DNA from: Jonesia quinghaiensis DSM 15701 | GTDB lineage: Bacteria; Actinomycetota; Actinomycetes; Actinomycetales; Cellulomonadaceae | DNA length: 64,000 nucleotides | Reading direction: 5' to 3' | Assembly (NCBI RefSeq): GCF_000423205.1 | Contig: NZ_AUHN01000004.1 | Span: 1-64,000 of the forward strand | Shown here: piece after piece, positions 41,507-50,741 of the stretch | Numbering within the stretch: position 1 is the stretch's first letter | Layout of the letters: each line of letters starts with the position of its first letter | Made by a program: the position numbers and the translations under genes | The notes under the pieces: model-generated | Database searches by the model: none | Told to the model about the DNA's origin: nothing | What the model saw: only the letters and a program-made list of their open reading frames with translations

Positions 41507-43456
41507 ATGAGTAAACAAAAAACCAATGGACGAGAACGCCCAACCGACGAACCTGAAAAACGCGCCAGCACAGTCACTACTGTGCTGCGCAAAGCTGTCA
41601 CTCCCCCACAGGTAGTACACCCCGGTCTCATCCCCGGTATCGGTGTGGAAAAAACAGGTATCGCTTTCCCCACCAACTGGTCCGTGTTCATCATCGCGTT
41701 CGCAGCAACCGTCTCAGTTCTGGTGTGGGCGATCATCGCCCCTGACTCCATCCAAACCACAGGTAGCACAATGCTGACCTGGGTGATCGATCATTTCAGT
41801 TGGTTGTTCACCGGGCTTGTCATTGCCGTCACGATCTTCATGTTTGCTATTGGCTATGGGCGTACAGGTGGCATTCGCCTCGGTGAAGACGACGAAGAAC
41901 CCGAATACTCCACCAGCTCTTGGGTGGCGATGCTCTTCGCCGCGGGGTTGGGCATCGGCCTATTGTTCTACGGTCCCATGGAACCACTCACTCACTACCT
42001 CAACACCCCACCGGGGTTTGAGGCTGAACCTGGCAGCCCTGACGCTATGCTCCCCGCCATGGCGCAAACAGCGTTGCACTACGGGCCCCTCGCATGGGCG
42101 CTCTACGCGTTACTCGGCGGAGCCCTAGCGTACTCGGCGTACCGGCGCGGCCGGGCACCACTGATCTCCGCACTGTTTGAACCAGTATTCCCCAACGCAT
42201 CGAACCGTTTTGCGGGGCGGCTCATTGACGTCTTTGCGATCATCGTTACGCTCTTTGGTACCGCGATTTCGCTAGGGATTGGGGCGCTTCAAATCCAGAG
42301 TGGTTTCATTTTGGTCAGCGGTTTCACTCCTGAGGGCAACATGTTCCTCATCGGGTCACTCGCACTCCTCACGTCACTGTTTATTGCTTCAGCAGTCTCT
42401 GGTGTCAAGCGCGGAATCCGTGCCCTGTCAAACATCAATATGGGCCTGACCATTGGGTTAGCAACCTTCATGCTGATCGCTGGCCCCACAGTGTTTCTAC
42501 TAAACCTCATCCCAGCCTCAGCGGTGTCCTTCGTGACCGAACTTGGCACCATGCTGATGCGAAACCCTAACCAGGGCGAGGAATCTCACGCATTCCTCTC
42601 CGCATGGACAACTTTCTACTGGGCATGGTGGGTGTCATGGACTCCATTCGTGGGGATGTTCATTGCGAAAATCTCACGAGGCCGCACCCTACGCCAATAC
42701 GTCACAACAGTTGTTCTCGTCCCTGCAGTGATTTCACTGGTCTGGTTTGCCATCTACGGCGGCACCGCGATCTCCATGACACAAAACGGTTCAGAACTGA
42801 TGACCGGCGGTTCTGGTGAGGAAGTACTCTTCCAGATGCTCGCGAACCTGCCGTTCGGAACACTCACCTCGATCATCGCGATGATCGCTGTGGTCATCTT
42901 TTTCATCACTGCAGCAGACTCAGCATCCGTGGTGATGGGGTCGATGTCTCAGTCTGGGCGCCCCAACCCATCAGCACCTGTCACGATCACGTGGGGTCTG
43001 TTGCTTGGCCTGATCGCGACCTTCTTACTCCTCGCCGGCGGCGACAATGCACTATCCGGGCTGCAATCCATCATGGTGGTTACTGCACTGCCCTTCGCGT
43101 TCATCATCATTGGTGTCATGATCGCGTGGGCCAAAGAACTACGCACAGACCCCTTCATTATTCGGCGCACCTACGCCCAAGAAGCTATCGCGCAAGGTGT
43201 ACGTCGCGGTATTGATGAACATGGCGACGCGTTTGTGTTCTCCGTCAACGAGGTCCCTGAAGACGAGGGCGCCGGGGCAAGCTTTGATAGTGATGACCCT
43301 GCGTTGACGGAATGGTACGTGGAGGCGACGTCAGACGCGCCAACCAGTGATACCGTCGCTGACACCCACCAGCGCACTACATCAGGTGCTGGTGCTGGTG
43401 CTGGTGCTGGTGACGATGCTCCCGAGCCACGTGAACCGGAAAGGCAACCGGTGTAA
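41507..43456 (+). CDS. BCCT-family betaine/carnitine/choline transporter
   Basis: A 649-aa osmolyte importer with 12 helices. BCCT hallmarks are the glycine-rich AAGLGIGLLFYGPMEPLTHY in helix 3 and FYWAWWVSWTPFVGMFIAKI in helix 8, the aromatic substrate box with its tryptophans. The long C-terminal tail (after about residue 545) ends in a run of AGAGAGAGAG coded by a GGTGCT repeat and could act as an osmosensory tail as in BetP. A leading hydrophilic N-terminus of 55 residues is present. Confidence 0.94.
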   Translation: MSKQKTNGRERPTDEPEKRASTVTTVLRKAVTPPQVVHPGLIPGIGVEKTGIAFPTNWSVFIIAFAATVSVLVWAIIAPDSIQTTGSTMLTWVIDHFSWLFTGLVIAVTIFMFAIGYGRTGGIRLGEDDEEPEYSTSSWVAMLFAAGLGIGLLFYGPMEPLTHYLNTPPGFEAEPGSPDAMLPAMAQTALHYGPLAWALYALLGGALAYSAYRRGRAPLISALFEPVFPNASNRFAGRLIDVFAIIVTLFGTAISLGIGALQIQSGFILVSGFTPEGNMFLIGSLALLTSLFIASAVSGVKRGIRALSNINMGLTIGLATFMLIAGPTVFLLNLIPASAVSFVTELGTMLMRNPNQGEESHAFLSAWTTFYWAWWVSWTPFVGMFIAKISRGRTLRQYVTTVVLVPAVISLVWFAIYGGTAISMTQNGSELMTGGSGEEVLFQMLANLPFGTLTSIIAMIAVVIFFITAADSASVVMGSMSQSGRPNPSAPVTITWGLLLGLIATFLLLAGGDNALSGLQSIMVVTALPFAFIIIGVMIAWAKELRTDPFIIRRTYAQEAIAQGVRRGIDEHGDAFVFSVNEVPEDEGAGASFDSDDPALTEWYVEATSDAPTSDTVADTHQRTTSGAGAGAGAGDDAPEPREPERQPV

Positions 43457-43489
43457 GCATCGGGTAGCGAACAACATTCAGGCACAACA

Positions 43490-43523
43490 AGAAAGGGCCT
43501 CCCTGGTGAGGGAGGCCCTTTCT
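43490..43523. terminator. Bidirectional terminator (BCCT gene and tRNA-Arg copy 2)
   Basis: A perfect 14-bp stem (AGAAAGGGCCTCCC with its complement, 6-nt loop), with T-rich sequence on both sides. Confidence 0.85.
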
Positions 43524-43529
43524 TTACTG

Positions 43530-43602
43530 TGCGCTCGGAGGGATTCGAACCCCCAACCTTCTGATCCGTAGTCAGATGCTCTATCCGTTGAGCTACGAAC
43601 GC
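43530..43602 (-). tRNA. tRNA-Arg (anticodon ACG), copy 2
   Basis: The 73-nt sequence is identical to the copy at 39139-39211, including anticodon loop CTACGGA and discriminator A. The flanks differ. Confidence 0.97.
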
Positions 43603-44010
43603 GTGGTCGCTTGACCAGAGAAAACATTACCTGCTTTCCTCAGTAAACCCAAAACTGTTTCAGGGTGATGCTGGACACTCTCCTACGGCCTTCGGGGTGG
43701 CATCCCTCTGGAGAACGACACAGACACCTCTCATCCACCCCCGTGGAGTAGCATGCACCCGCATGATGTCAACACCTCAGCCTGATGCCCCACTCCCACC
43801 ACACCGGGCACAGTTGAACTATGACCACTGATGCCTTGCTTCACGGACGCGAGCGCACTACTGCGTGCCGTGGTGTGGTGCGCTCGTCAACGGTGTTGGC
43901 GTGACCCATTTTCCACAGATTGCGTCCGGTTCATAGGTTGTTGTCAGGTACGCGCAGTAGGGTGAAGGTATCAGTGTTGTCACGGGGGCTGAATGGGAAG
44001 GTTGTGGGGT
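43603..44010. other. Gene-free stretch before the MGMT gene
   Basis: About 400 nt with no coding frame I believe, no RNA gene and no strong repeat. It should hold the promoters of tRNA-Arg copy 2 (minus) and of the MGMT gene (plus), but I could not pick either with confidence. Confidence 0.6.
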
Positions 44011-44580
44011 ATGAACTGGGTGGTTGTTGATTCTCCAGTGGGGCGATTATTGGTCATCGCAACGCAGAAGGGAGTGGTGCGTTTGGAGTTTCTTACGGAC
44101 GACATTGATGTCCAACGGGAACTGCACCGTACTGCTGGCATGCTGCGGATGGCCGGTGAGATGGTCCCTCCTGCAGACGAATGGTTAGAGGGAGTTGGGT
44201 TAGCTCAGCAGGCAGCTACCGAATTAGGCGAGTACTTTCTTGCAGACCGTAAAGAATTCGATGTTCCTGTATATCGTGCGCTTTCTAAAGGTTTCCGGCG
44301 CCAAGCTTTAGAGCACATCTCCACCATTCCTTACGGCATGACAGAAAGTTATGCCGAGGTAGCGGAGGCGATTAACAACCCCAAAGCGGTGCGTGCCGTG
44401 GGTGGGGCGTGTGCAAGTAACCCTGTCCCGATCATCGTCCCGTGCCACCGGGTGCTCCGCGCCGACCGGTCCTTGGGCGGGTACATGGGTGGGCAAGGCA
44501 ACGCGAACTTGTCGTACAAAATCCACCTACTTGACCTTGAAGGCGCTGAACATGCCCGCGCCGCAACGGTCTTGCTGTAG
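44011..44580 (+). CDS. ogt: Methylated-DNA--protein-cysteine methyltransferase
   Basis: A 189-aa O6-alkylguanine-DNA alkyltransferase that moves the alkyl group to its own cysteine. The active site PCHRV has C145; the helix-turn-helix region is ISTIPYGMTESYAEVAEAI with AVRAVGGACASNPVPIIV before the active site and the substrate-lid segment GGYMGG after it. I chose ATG 44011; an ATG 6 codons earlier lacks a better ribosome site. Single-domain type, without an Ada regulatory domain. Confidence 0.94.
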   Translation: MNWVVVDSPVGRLLVIATQKGVVRLEFLTDDIDVQRELHRTAGMLRMAGEMVPPADEWLEGVGLAQQAATELGEYFLADRKEFDVPVYRALSKGFRRQALEHISTIPYGMTESYAEVAEAINNPKAVRAVGGACASNPVPIIVPCHRVLRADRSLGGYMGGQGNANLSYKIHLLDLEGAEHARAATVLL

Positions 44581-44609
44581 GACCACCACATTCACCATCC
44601 GTGACACAC

Positions 44610-44657
44610 ACAACGGTGGGGTGAGACAGAGTTTCCTCTGTCTCACCCCACCGTTGT
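44610..44657 (+). terminator. Strong terminator after the MGMT gene
   Basis: A 22-bp perfect stem with loop TTTC, followed by GGTTTTGCC. It also faces the convergent oxidoreductase gene. Confidence 0.9.
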
Positions 44658-44693
44658 GGTTTTGCCTGCTGTTTCTATGATCTCGCTGTGGGT

Positions 44694-45617
44694 TTATGCG
44701 GTCATGTCCACAACTACTTTTCCACGTGTGTGTCCGTCCATGTTGTGACGGTACGCTGCTGGCGCATCGGCGAAGGGGAAGACCGTGTCAATCTGTGGTT
44801 TCACGATGCCTCGTGCAGCCAAGTCAGCAAGCCGCGCAGTGTCAGCACTGTTAGGTTTCACCCACAGCCACGCACCACCCAGCGACATCACACTTGGGTC
44901 TGCAATGGAAATGATCGGTGCACCTGACTTCATCAGTTCACCGGAAATCTCAGTGACGCCACCAACTGCGTCATACACGCCATCAACGCCTTCAGGGGCC
45001 AGTGCGCGCACCGCGTCAACAACACCATCACCGTACGCGACAGGGTGCGCACCCAACGCACGTAACGCATCGTGATTTGATGGAGACGCTGTCCCAATGA
45101 CACGCAAACCTCGGTGCACGGCGTACTGCACAGCGAGACGCCCCACCCCGCCCGAGGCGTTGTGCACAAGGAGAGTGTCACCTTCGCTTAAGCCCAGGTG
45201 ATCAACACCCTGTAGTGCCGTTTGCCCAGCGAGAGGCAACGACGCAGCCTCCACAAAGCTCAGCTCCTTCGGTTTGTGGGCCGCAAGACGCACAGGCACA
45301 ATCGCATACTGTGCCATCGAACCGCGTTGCACAAAGTCCTGCATGTTGTCCGCGAGGATTTCGTCACCCACCGCGAACTCGTCCACACCGAACCCAACAG
45401 CCTCAACTACACCGGCAACATCCCACCCCACCGTGGAGGGGAACACCACAGGCATCACCTCGTTGAGGCCACCGGCCATGATCTTCCAGTCCACCGGGTT
45501 CACCGACGCCGCGTGTACTTTAATGCGCACCGTGCCAGGCCCCGGCTGCGGGATCTCCTGCTCAGTGAGTTGTAGATTGTCTGGTCCGCCAAATTCTGAG
45601 TATGTCCATGCCTTCAT
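44694..45617 (-). CDS. Zinc-independent quinone oxidoreductase (MDR family)
   Basis: A 307-aa NADPH-dependent medium-chain reductase. I chose ATG 45617 (MKAWTYSEFGGPDNLQL). The catalytic-domain segment VHAASVNPVDWKIMAGG and the cofactor site DTLLVHNASGGVGRLAVQYA (AxxGGVG) are clear. Zinc-binding cysteines are absent, as expected for the QOR branch. Reduces quinones or enones; precise substrate unknown. Confidence 0.92.
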   Translation of the reverse strand: MKAWTYSEFGGPDNLQLTEQEIPQPGPGTVRIKVHAASVNPVDWKIMAGGLNEVMPVVFPSTVGWDVAGVVEAVGFGVDEFAVGDEILADNMQDFVQRGSMAQYAIVPVRLAAHKPKELSFVEAASLPLAGQTALQGVDHLGLSEGDTLLVHNASGGVGRLAVQYAVHRGLRVIGTASPSNHDALRALGAHPVAYGDGVVDAVRALAPEGVDGVYDAVGGVTEISGELMKSGAPIISIADPSVMSLGGAWLWVKPNSADTARLADLAARGIVKPQIDTVFPFADAPAAYRHNMDGHTRGKVVVDMTA

Positions 45618-45674
45618 ACCCAGCCCCAACGACGTAGCCGCCGCCCCTATTCCATTCGGTGAGCGTTTTCACTC

Positions 45675-46163
45675 ATGGGTGAACAACCCATCGCTGTTAC
45701 TCCGCCCGAGGAGCACTATGGTGTGATGACCTACGGCACACCCCCAGTCCGGCGCGATGTGCGGACCGCCGGAGCCGCCTTCCTTATGTGGGCTCTCGGC
45801 TTTTTCTTAGCATCCCGACTTCTTGAAGCTAACTACAACTACCTGTACTCCCGGTACGAGAGCACCCCGTCACGGGGTACACCTTCACTACTGTGGATGG
45901 GCTTGGCAGCCCTGCTCACTATCGCTGCGATTATCGCTGTGTTGTCAGCTATTTACGCTTTCCTGCAACGCGCACGCTACGACTTTGACCGCAACCAAGA
46001 GCAACGCAGACAGCTAACGCGCCTTGTGGAACGGCTTGATGCGTTGGAACAACGAGCGGCAGAACAAGCTGCAGCACAAGCAGGCGAGCGTGCTCCACAG
46101 CCCTCTGGTGTACAGGAATCGACCGTCGCGCCAGACGGTGAGGCTTCACCTGATCGGGATTAA
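45675..46163 (+). CDS. Two-TM membrane protein with coiled-coil tail
   Basis: A 162-aa protein with hydrophobic helices at about 33-50 (AAFLMWALGFFLASRLL) and 71-95 (LLWMGLAALLTIAAIIAVLSAIY), then a charged helical tail rich in Q, E and A (QEQRRQLTRLVERLDALEQR), likely coiled coil. No family recognised. The divergent neighbour starts about 60 nt away; its stop overlaps the lipoprotein gene by 4 nt. Confidence 0.7.
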   Translation: MGEQPIAVTPPEEHYGVMTYGTPPVRRDVRTAGAAFLMWALGFFLASRLLEANYNYLYSRYESTPSRGTPSLLWMGLAALLTIAAIIAVLSAIYAFLQRARYDFDRNQEQRRQLTRLVERLDALEQRAAEQAAAQAGERAPQPSGVQESTVAPDGEASPDRD

Positions 46164-46543
46164 TCACATCCATAGTTTTCACTGACCCGGGGCCACAATT
46201 CCACGGTGTCACCGTCAACAACAAATATCTCTGTCGCGGCGACCGCCACCCAAACGTGGCGGTCGCCGTCGCGTAATAAGGTGTCCACAACATCTGGAGG
46301 CAGTGTAGCGTCCGGTTCGAATGCCGTTTCTACTGCACCCTGGTCATACAGGGAGTTTTGCGGATCACTGGCGAACCGTCCCTCATTGAGGCGCAGGAAT
46401 GACACCCCGTCCTCGTCGCAGTGAGAGGAACCTGGCTCCTCTGTCACCTGCCCTTGCGGCCCTTCCCAGACGGTAGGTGAACTGCAGGCGGCAATGAGAA
46501 CCATGGAACATACAATCACTGAGGCAAAACGGATTGATCGCAT
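46160..46543 (-). CDS. Small lipoprotein, unknown function
   Basis: A 127-aa protein with signal peptide and lipobox (MRSIRFASVIVCSMVLIAAC, Cys 20). The mature domain of about 105 aa holds two more cysteines (SSHCDEDGV and SENYGCD at the end). The segment HVWVAVAATEIFVVDGDTVE suggests a small beta-sheet domain. No family recognised. Confidence 0.75.
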   Translation of the reverse strand: MRSIRFASVIVCSMVLIAACSSPTVWEGPQGQVTEEPGSSHCDEDGVSFLRLNEGRFASDPQNSLYDQGAVETAFEPDATLPPDVVDTLLRDGDRHVWVAVAATEIFVVDGDTVELWPRVSENYGCD

Positions 46544-46557
46544 ACTCGGATCGTAGT

Positions 46558-46749
46558 ATGAATTTCACCTACATGGTCGTTTTGTCAGAGGAGTTCTGTA
46601 AAGTCACCGGTGAACATTGTGTGGAGTTGGGCGGGAACGGCGGTTTCATCGGTGGCGTGGTCGAAAACTCAGCTCTCGAGGACGACCCTATGGTCAAGCA
46701 CATGGTTGATGCTTTTCGTTTTTTGGCCTCGATAAGCATGCGGAACTGA
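46558..46749 (+). CDS. Small hypothetical protein, first of a coupled trio
   Basis: A 63-aa frame (MNFTYMVVLSEEFCKVTGEH start). It is not recognisable. Its reality is supported by the TGATG overlap with the next frame, which itself overlaps a third by ATGA. There is no clear ribosome site before ATG 46558. Confidence 0.5.
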   Translation: MNFTYMVVLSEEFCKVTGEHCVELGGNGGFIGGVVENSALEDDPMVKHMVDAFRFLASISMRN

Positions 46750-46985
46750 TGCTTCGAGGCGAAAGGGAATATGCACGTTTTCGCCCTCATAGCGATGATG
46801 ATCTCAGCGAAGCTGACGAGGCGTTGTGGGACGAACTTGATGAAACGTTCTACGCTGTTGCCACAGAAGAATCCATTGAGCCTGCGCTGCAGAAGCATGC
46901 TCATCTTCTTCCAAAGCAACAGAACCCGCTGCAAGCCATTCAGAGCACAGCTAAACGTTTGCTCCCACAGAACAAGGCATCATGA
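46749..46985 (+). CDS. Small acidic hypothetical protein, second of the trio
   Basis: A 78-aa protein, acidic in the first half (SDDDLSEADEALWDELDETF) and polar/basic at the end. It starts within the stop of the first frame and ends within the start of the third. The amphipathic pattern suggests a soluble helical protein. No family recognised. Confidence 0.5.
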   Translation: MLRGEREYARFRPHSDDDLSEADEALWDELDETFYAVATEESIEPALQKHAHLLPKQQNPLQAIQSTAKRLLPQNKAS

Positions 46986-47392
46986 CTATTTTTTTGCGAA
47001 TCTTAGGGATTCTCTCAACAACTACGCTACTGAGCGCCCTCGTTGGTGCAGTAAGCAGCTTTGGTAGCGGTTGGGAAGTGTTCCTCGCCTTGTACTACGG
47101 CGTCTTAGGGTTCGTCACCGCTTTGGGCGCCATTGCTGGTGTGATGGGTGGTGAGTTTCTGTGGCGTAAGAGGCCAGAGGCTTTTCGGCGACGCGCAACC
47201 TCACTTGCAGCAGGTGGCGGGGCGATGATCGGTTTGTTCCTGGCCGGTAACAATCTGATGCTTGCAACGGGTGCTCGTATTGCTTTCCCGCTTATCGCCT
47301 TTGCGCTCTTCGCCCTAGCAGCGTATTACCTGCGCGAGCGGCTTATTACCGGGACCATCACAACCACTGAGGAACCTGGCACGGCGCGTTAA
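46982..47392 (+). CDS. Four-helix membrane protein, third of the trio
   Basis: A 136-aa protein with four hydrophobic segments (about 3-27, 33-55, 75-95, 97-115), short loops and a polar tail. The arginine-rich loop KRPEAFRRRATSL between helices 2 and 3 should be cytoplasmic. ATGA overlap with the preceding frame. Unknown function. Confidence 0.65.
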   Translation: MTIFLRILGILSTTTLLSALVGAVSSFGSGWEVFLALYYGVLGFVTALGAIAGVMGGEFLWRKRPEAFRRRATSLAAGGGAMIGLFLAGNNLMLATGARIAFPLIAFALFALAAYYLRERLITGTITTTEEPGTAR

Positions 47393-47417
47393 AGACCACT
47401 CCCTCCAATGAGCTTCG

Positions 47418-47936
47418 TTACTGCTGATCCGGTAATGCTGCTACGGGAATGAACTCTCCTGATACCGTTTCCGTTGTGCCTAACTCGTCGTAGAACCCCT
47501 CGAAAGGGCGCCCCCACTTTGATGTGTAGAGGCTCCCATCAGGCCAAAACACTGCAACATTCTGTTCGTCAATAAACACCTGTGTAACCTCGACGTTGTC
47601 GCCGTTTGCAAGGTGGAAACGATACGCTGTTGCTGGCCTCCCCTTGAGTTCGTGCTCTGCTGCCCGAAAACTTGACGCTGGCATGTCAACAAAAGCGCGG
47701 GTTAGTTCAGGAACCACATCTGGCGAATCAATGACAGTCCGCGAAACCTCCTGTGAGATCACCCCGTAGGTGTACTCAAACAGTTCAACACTCTCCACCG
47801 AACCATCAGCAACTTCATCAATGGTGATTGATGTCGGCAAAAAGCCTCTCATGAGCACCACGGCGATAATGACAATCAGAAGTGCAGCTCCAGTCCAGAG
47901 CATTGTTCTGCGAGAAACTAACATCCGCGTTGCCAT
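47418..47936 (-). CDS. Membrane-anchored hypothetical protein
   Basis: A 172-aa protein from ATG 47936, which has AAGG 7 nt upstream. One N-terminal anchor (MLWTGAALLIVIIAVVLMRG) and an extracytoplasmic domain of mixed fold (VEVTQVFIDEQNVAVFWPDG). The layout resembles its neighbour at 47987, so the two may be exported partners in one operon. No family recognised. Confidence 0.65.
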   Translation of the reverse strand: MATRMLVSRRTMLWTGAALLIVIIAVVLMRGFLPTSITIDEVADGSVESVELFEYTYGVISQEVSRTVIDSPDVVPELTRAFVDMPASSFRAAEHELKGRPATAYRFHLANGDNVEVTQVFIDEQNVAVFWPDGSLYTSKWGRPFEGFYDELGTTETVSGEFIPVAALPDQQ

Positions 47937-47986
47937 GTTGCGACCTTCCAAAGTGAATAAATGCTCCGCTAAAGGCACAGCACCCC

Positions 47987-48544
47987 CTATGAGCAACCTT
48001 CTCCAGGCGCCGGAATGGAGACGTCCGTGTCATGAATACTGTAGTAAGCGCGTTTGTCACTGTGATACCTGACCCGCGTCCGCTCGTATGAGCCCCCCTC
48101 GTTGTCGGACTCGGCTGCCACAACGAGCCCGTACGAAGCACCAGCTTCAACGCGGGGTGGCGTGTGTGTGCTAATTTCCGGGTAGTTAGCAAGGAGGGCG
48201 GTGTCGAGGGTGTCGCCATTAACTATTTTCTGTGACCAGTCCTCGATAGGGAGCACCCATGCCCCGACCATCGTTATACCTTCAGCGTTCACTAACTCGA
48301 CTGCATCAAGGAAGACATCATCCGAGCCATCTACATTGTCAAGTATTGTCACAGCAACCAGCAGCGGGGCATTTTCAATTTTGGGCAGACACAGTGCAGC
48401 CGAGGAATCTTGAATCAGACCACCACGCTTCGCTGGAAGGTATGAACTGAAAACAGTCAGGGTCAACAACACAGCGAGTAACAGCAACGCCGCCAACAGA
48501 ACCCATTTTGCGTTAGCACGTTTCAAAACACCTAAATCATTCAT
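47987..48544 (-). CDS. Membrane-anchored hypothetical protein
   Basis: A 185-aa protein with one N-terminal membrane anchor (WVLLAALLLLAVLLTLTVF) and an extracytoplasmic beta-rich domain with two cysteines (AALCLPKIE and the terminal GEGCS) that may bond. A start 3 codons upstream is possible. It is followed by the 47418 gene about 50 nt later. No family recognised. Confidence 0.65.
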   Translation of the reverse strand: MNDLGVLKRANAKWVLLAALLLLAVLLTLTVFSSYLPAKRGGLIQDSSAALCLPKIENAPLLVAVTILDNVDGSDDVFLDAVELVNAEGITMVGAWVLPIEDWSQKIVNGDTLDTALLANYPEISTHTPPRVEAGASYGLVVAAESDNEGGSYERTRVRYHSDKRAYYSIHDTDVSIPAPGEGCS

Positions 48545-48655
48545 TCTCTTCACAGAGCAGACTTTACGCTATTCCGTGTGGAATTAAGGTGCCTGCTAAG
48601 GACAGACGCTTCGCCACATGCGCGACTTCGCTGAAAGATGGAGGCGTAGGGAGAA

Positions 48656-48733
48656 CAAAAAACCCTCCGACCGCGTTTTAGCTGGTCGAAGGGTTGTTCT
48701 GTATTCCAGTGCGGAGACGGAGGGATTCGAACC
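48656..48733 (-). repeat. Third copy of the tRNA-Ser 3' end and its terminator (att-like)
   Basis: Reads closely like 54953-55028: the hairpin AAACCCTCCGAC...GTCGAAGGGTT, a short spacer, then GCGGAGACGGAGGGATTCGA at 48711. That last part is the acceptor end and T arm of tRNA-Ser(GCT). It marks the far end of the tandem island. The surrounding 48554-49002 has no gene I believe. Confidence 0.85.
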
Positions 48734-49002
48734 GCCAGTTGTATCAACGTTGCGTCCTGGTGCGTCTTCTTGACTGAACCTGCATAAACCTTCCGAGTAA
48801 CGTGCATACCGAATAGTAATGTTTGCGATTAAAAGTAGGGAACAGGCGGGGGGGACGGATGACCGTGGTGATTCACGGTTCCATCTTGTTCGAGCGCTAT
48901 GGTTGCAGTTCACTCTGAACCTACCCCAATTCGGCCCCACGCGAATCGCTCAAGGCCTGCCTTGAGGACCAGTGGCATCATACTGCCGAAGTCGCTTTCG
49001 TA

Positions 49003-49956
49003 CTAATTTGCGCCTATTTGTCGTATGCCTTCTTTGTAGCGCAGGTTTTCTGCAAGCAACTCATCTAACTCATTTTTGAACGTTCTACCATGCCCCATTC
49101 CCTCGAGAAAACTTGCCAACGTCAGCATGGGAACGTACATAGACTTGGGGTGGGTTGAACGGTTCTCTTGTCTATAGATATTTGGAATCCTTGGCGTTGA
49201 AACTGAAGGCCGCATCCAAAGGCGGTTGTGATGTCCAACCAAATTTCTCAGAACCGTGACGCCCTCAAGTTGACCGATAAAGATTCGCTGCGATACTCCG
49301 CATTGCCCAGCGATCCCCTTCCAAAGCAATGCATCGTCCGCGACGCTAGAAACAGGTCCTCGAAAAGAGGAGATCGCCTTTGCGAGAGTCCCGAAACTCC
49401 ACCAATCGATCGTCGCCCAGATCGGTAACTCCACTAACGCTTCGATCTGTCGTGCAGTATTTCGAGAGCCCGCGAGCTCCTTCCTAGTCATACCCCACTT
49501 CTGGCAGAGTGGGTCAGCCTTGTGCTGGATGTACGATTCCGAACTTCTGAGAATTTGCCGCCGAATCTGGACAGCAACTGACTGTCCATCCATATTTAGT
49601 AACTGATACGAGTCATCTTGTAGATAAACGCCATAAGGCGAAAATCTCTTGACGTAGGCTTCGACATAGCACTGTCGAAGCCTACGCTCGACCATTTGGA
49701 CACCTTCAAAAATTTTCAGGGAAACCTGCTGATCGAGCTGATATATCTCGAGTAATTCTTGGAGTGTCGTAGTTCCGAATTTCTTGCGGAAGTTTCTTGC
49801 GTACCCCATCAGGAAGTGAAAAACGACTCTACTCAGTGCTTCTTCATCTTCAGTGGAAGTATCCTCGTTTCCGATAAAGCCTTGTTTTCGCAGATACTCA
49901 ATACGCTCAGGAACACTGAGCGCCGGTAGGTGCGAATAGGACTTAAAGGTCTCCAC
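49003..49956 (-). CDS. Abi_2-type abortive infection protein (HEPN-like)
   Basis: A protein of about 317 aa resembling AbiD/AbiF/Abi_2 phage-exclusion proteins. Family-like order: an early HLPALSVPERIEYLRKQGFI, then IYQLDQQVSLKIFEGVQMVERRLR, the late LPIWATIDWWSFGTLAKAIS, and finally LRNLVGHHNRLW (R237 to H242), an RX4H motif typical of HEPN RNases. I chose GTG 49956: TATACT lies 6 nt upstream, so the mRNA may be leaderless; the longer frame to 50094 has no support. The expected role is to cut RNA and stop growth when a phage infects. Encoded in the tRNA-Ser island. Confidence 0.8.
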   Translation of the reverse strand: METFKSYSHLPALSVPERIEYLRKQGFIGNEDTSTEDEEALSRVVFHFLMGYARNFRKKFGTTTLQELLEIYQLDQQVSLKIFEGVQMVERRLRQCYVEAYVKRFSPYGVYLQDDSYQLLNMDGQSVAVQIRRQILRSSESYIQHKADPLCQKWGMTRKELAGSRNTARQIEALVELPIWATIDWWSFGTLAKAISSFRGPVSSVADDALLWKGIAGQCGVSQRIFIGQLEGVTVLRNLVGHHNRLWMRPSVSTPRIPNIYRQENRSTHPKSMYVPMLTLASFLEGMGHGRTFKNELDELLAENLRYKEGIRQIGAN

Positions 49957-50741
49957 CTGTGCAGTATATCGATGGCTGCATGGAAAAAACACAAAAAAGG
50001 ACCCTCCGCAGTGAGCATCGTAGAGAGGCCGGGAGGGGACTATTGAGTTCAATATACCTCGAGGTCCAGACTTTGGCGATAGGGTCCGGATCACAAAAAA
50101 CCTTTCACACTCAGCCCGCCTCTCACTCCGAGTTCGCCGCCCAACGTCTCACTCTGGGGTCGGGCATCACAGTCTCAAAACGATAACTAACGCGAAAACG
50201 CAGTACCAGCCTCTACCATCGCCCTCCGCGCTCGGACCCGTCGCCCGTTCTTTCTCTGTAGCTACCGCTAGCATCGCATCGCCAATGAGTGAACTAGTAT
50301 CCGCGCAAGCGATCGCTGGCAATGCGACAGCGATAAAGGAGCCAAGGTTTTCATGACAATGAGCCATTCAGTGCGGGGCAGAGCCTGCAGCCATCGGATG
50401 AGGTTTGTCCCCCTGGCGGCCGTTTCATGGCAAGCGTCGTGGTACTAGGTATGCCAAACCGTTGTTCTCAACAACTACCCGCCGAACAATAAGTGGGAGA
50501 TCGGTGGCGTGTAAGCTGGGCAGATTTGTTGACCGAAACCCTTCGGTCAACAAGATCGCCTGCGGAACATCTTTAGGCCAGAGAGTCTGAATTGCACAGC
50601 AACGAGCGGCTCACGCCAAAGTATGGAAGCAGCCGTGCTCTCAGTCAGCCCGAGCAAATCAGATCGCAGACGAGAAAAGACCAAAATAGTCCGATCCCCC
50701 TGCCGCAGGTCTGGGAAAGCGACAGTGGGCATGGTTCAGGC
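49957..50741. other. Gene-free stretch between the two Abi genes
   Basis: About 785 nt with no believable gene. It contains a perfect 12-bp hairpin (TTGTTGACCGAA, loop ACCC, complement) at 50526-50553, a possible terminator or binding site about 190 nt beyond the Abi_C-like gene. The rest may be decayed element DNA. Confidence 0.6.
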
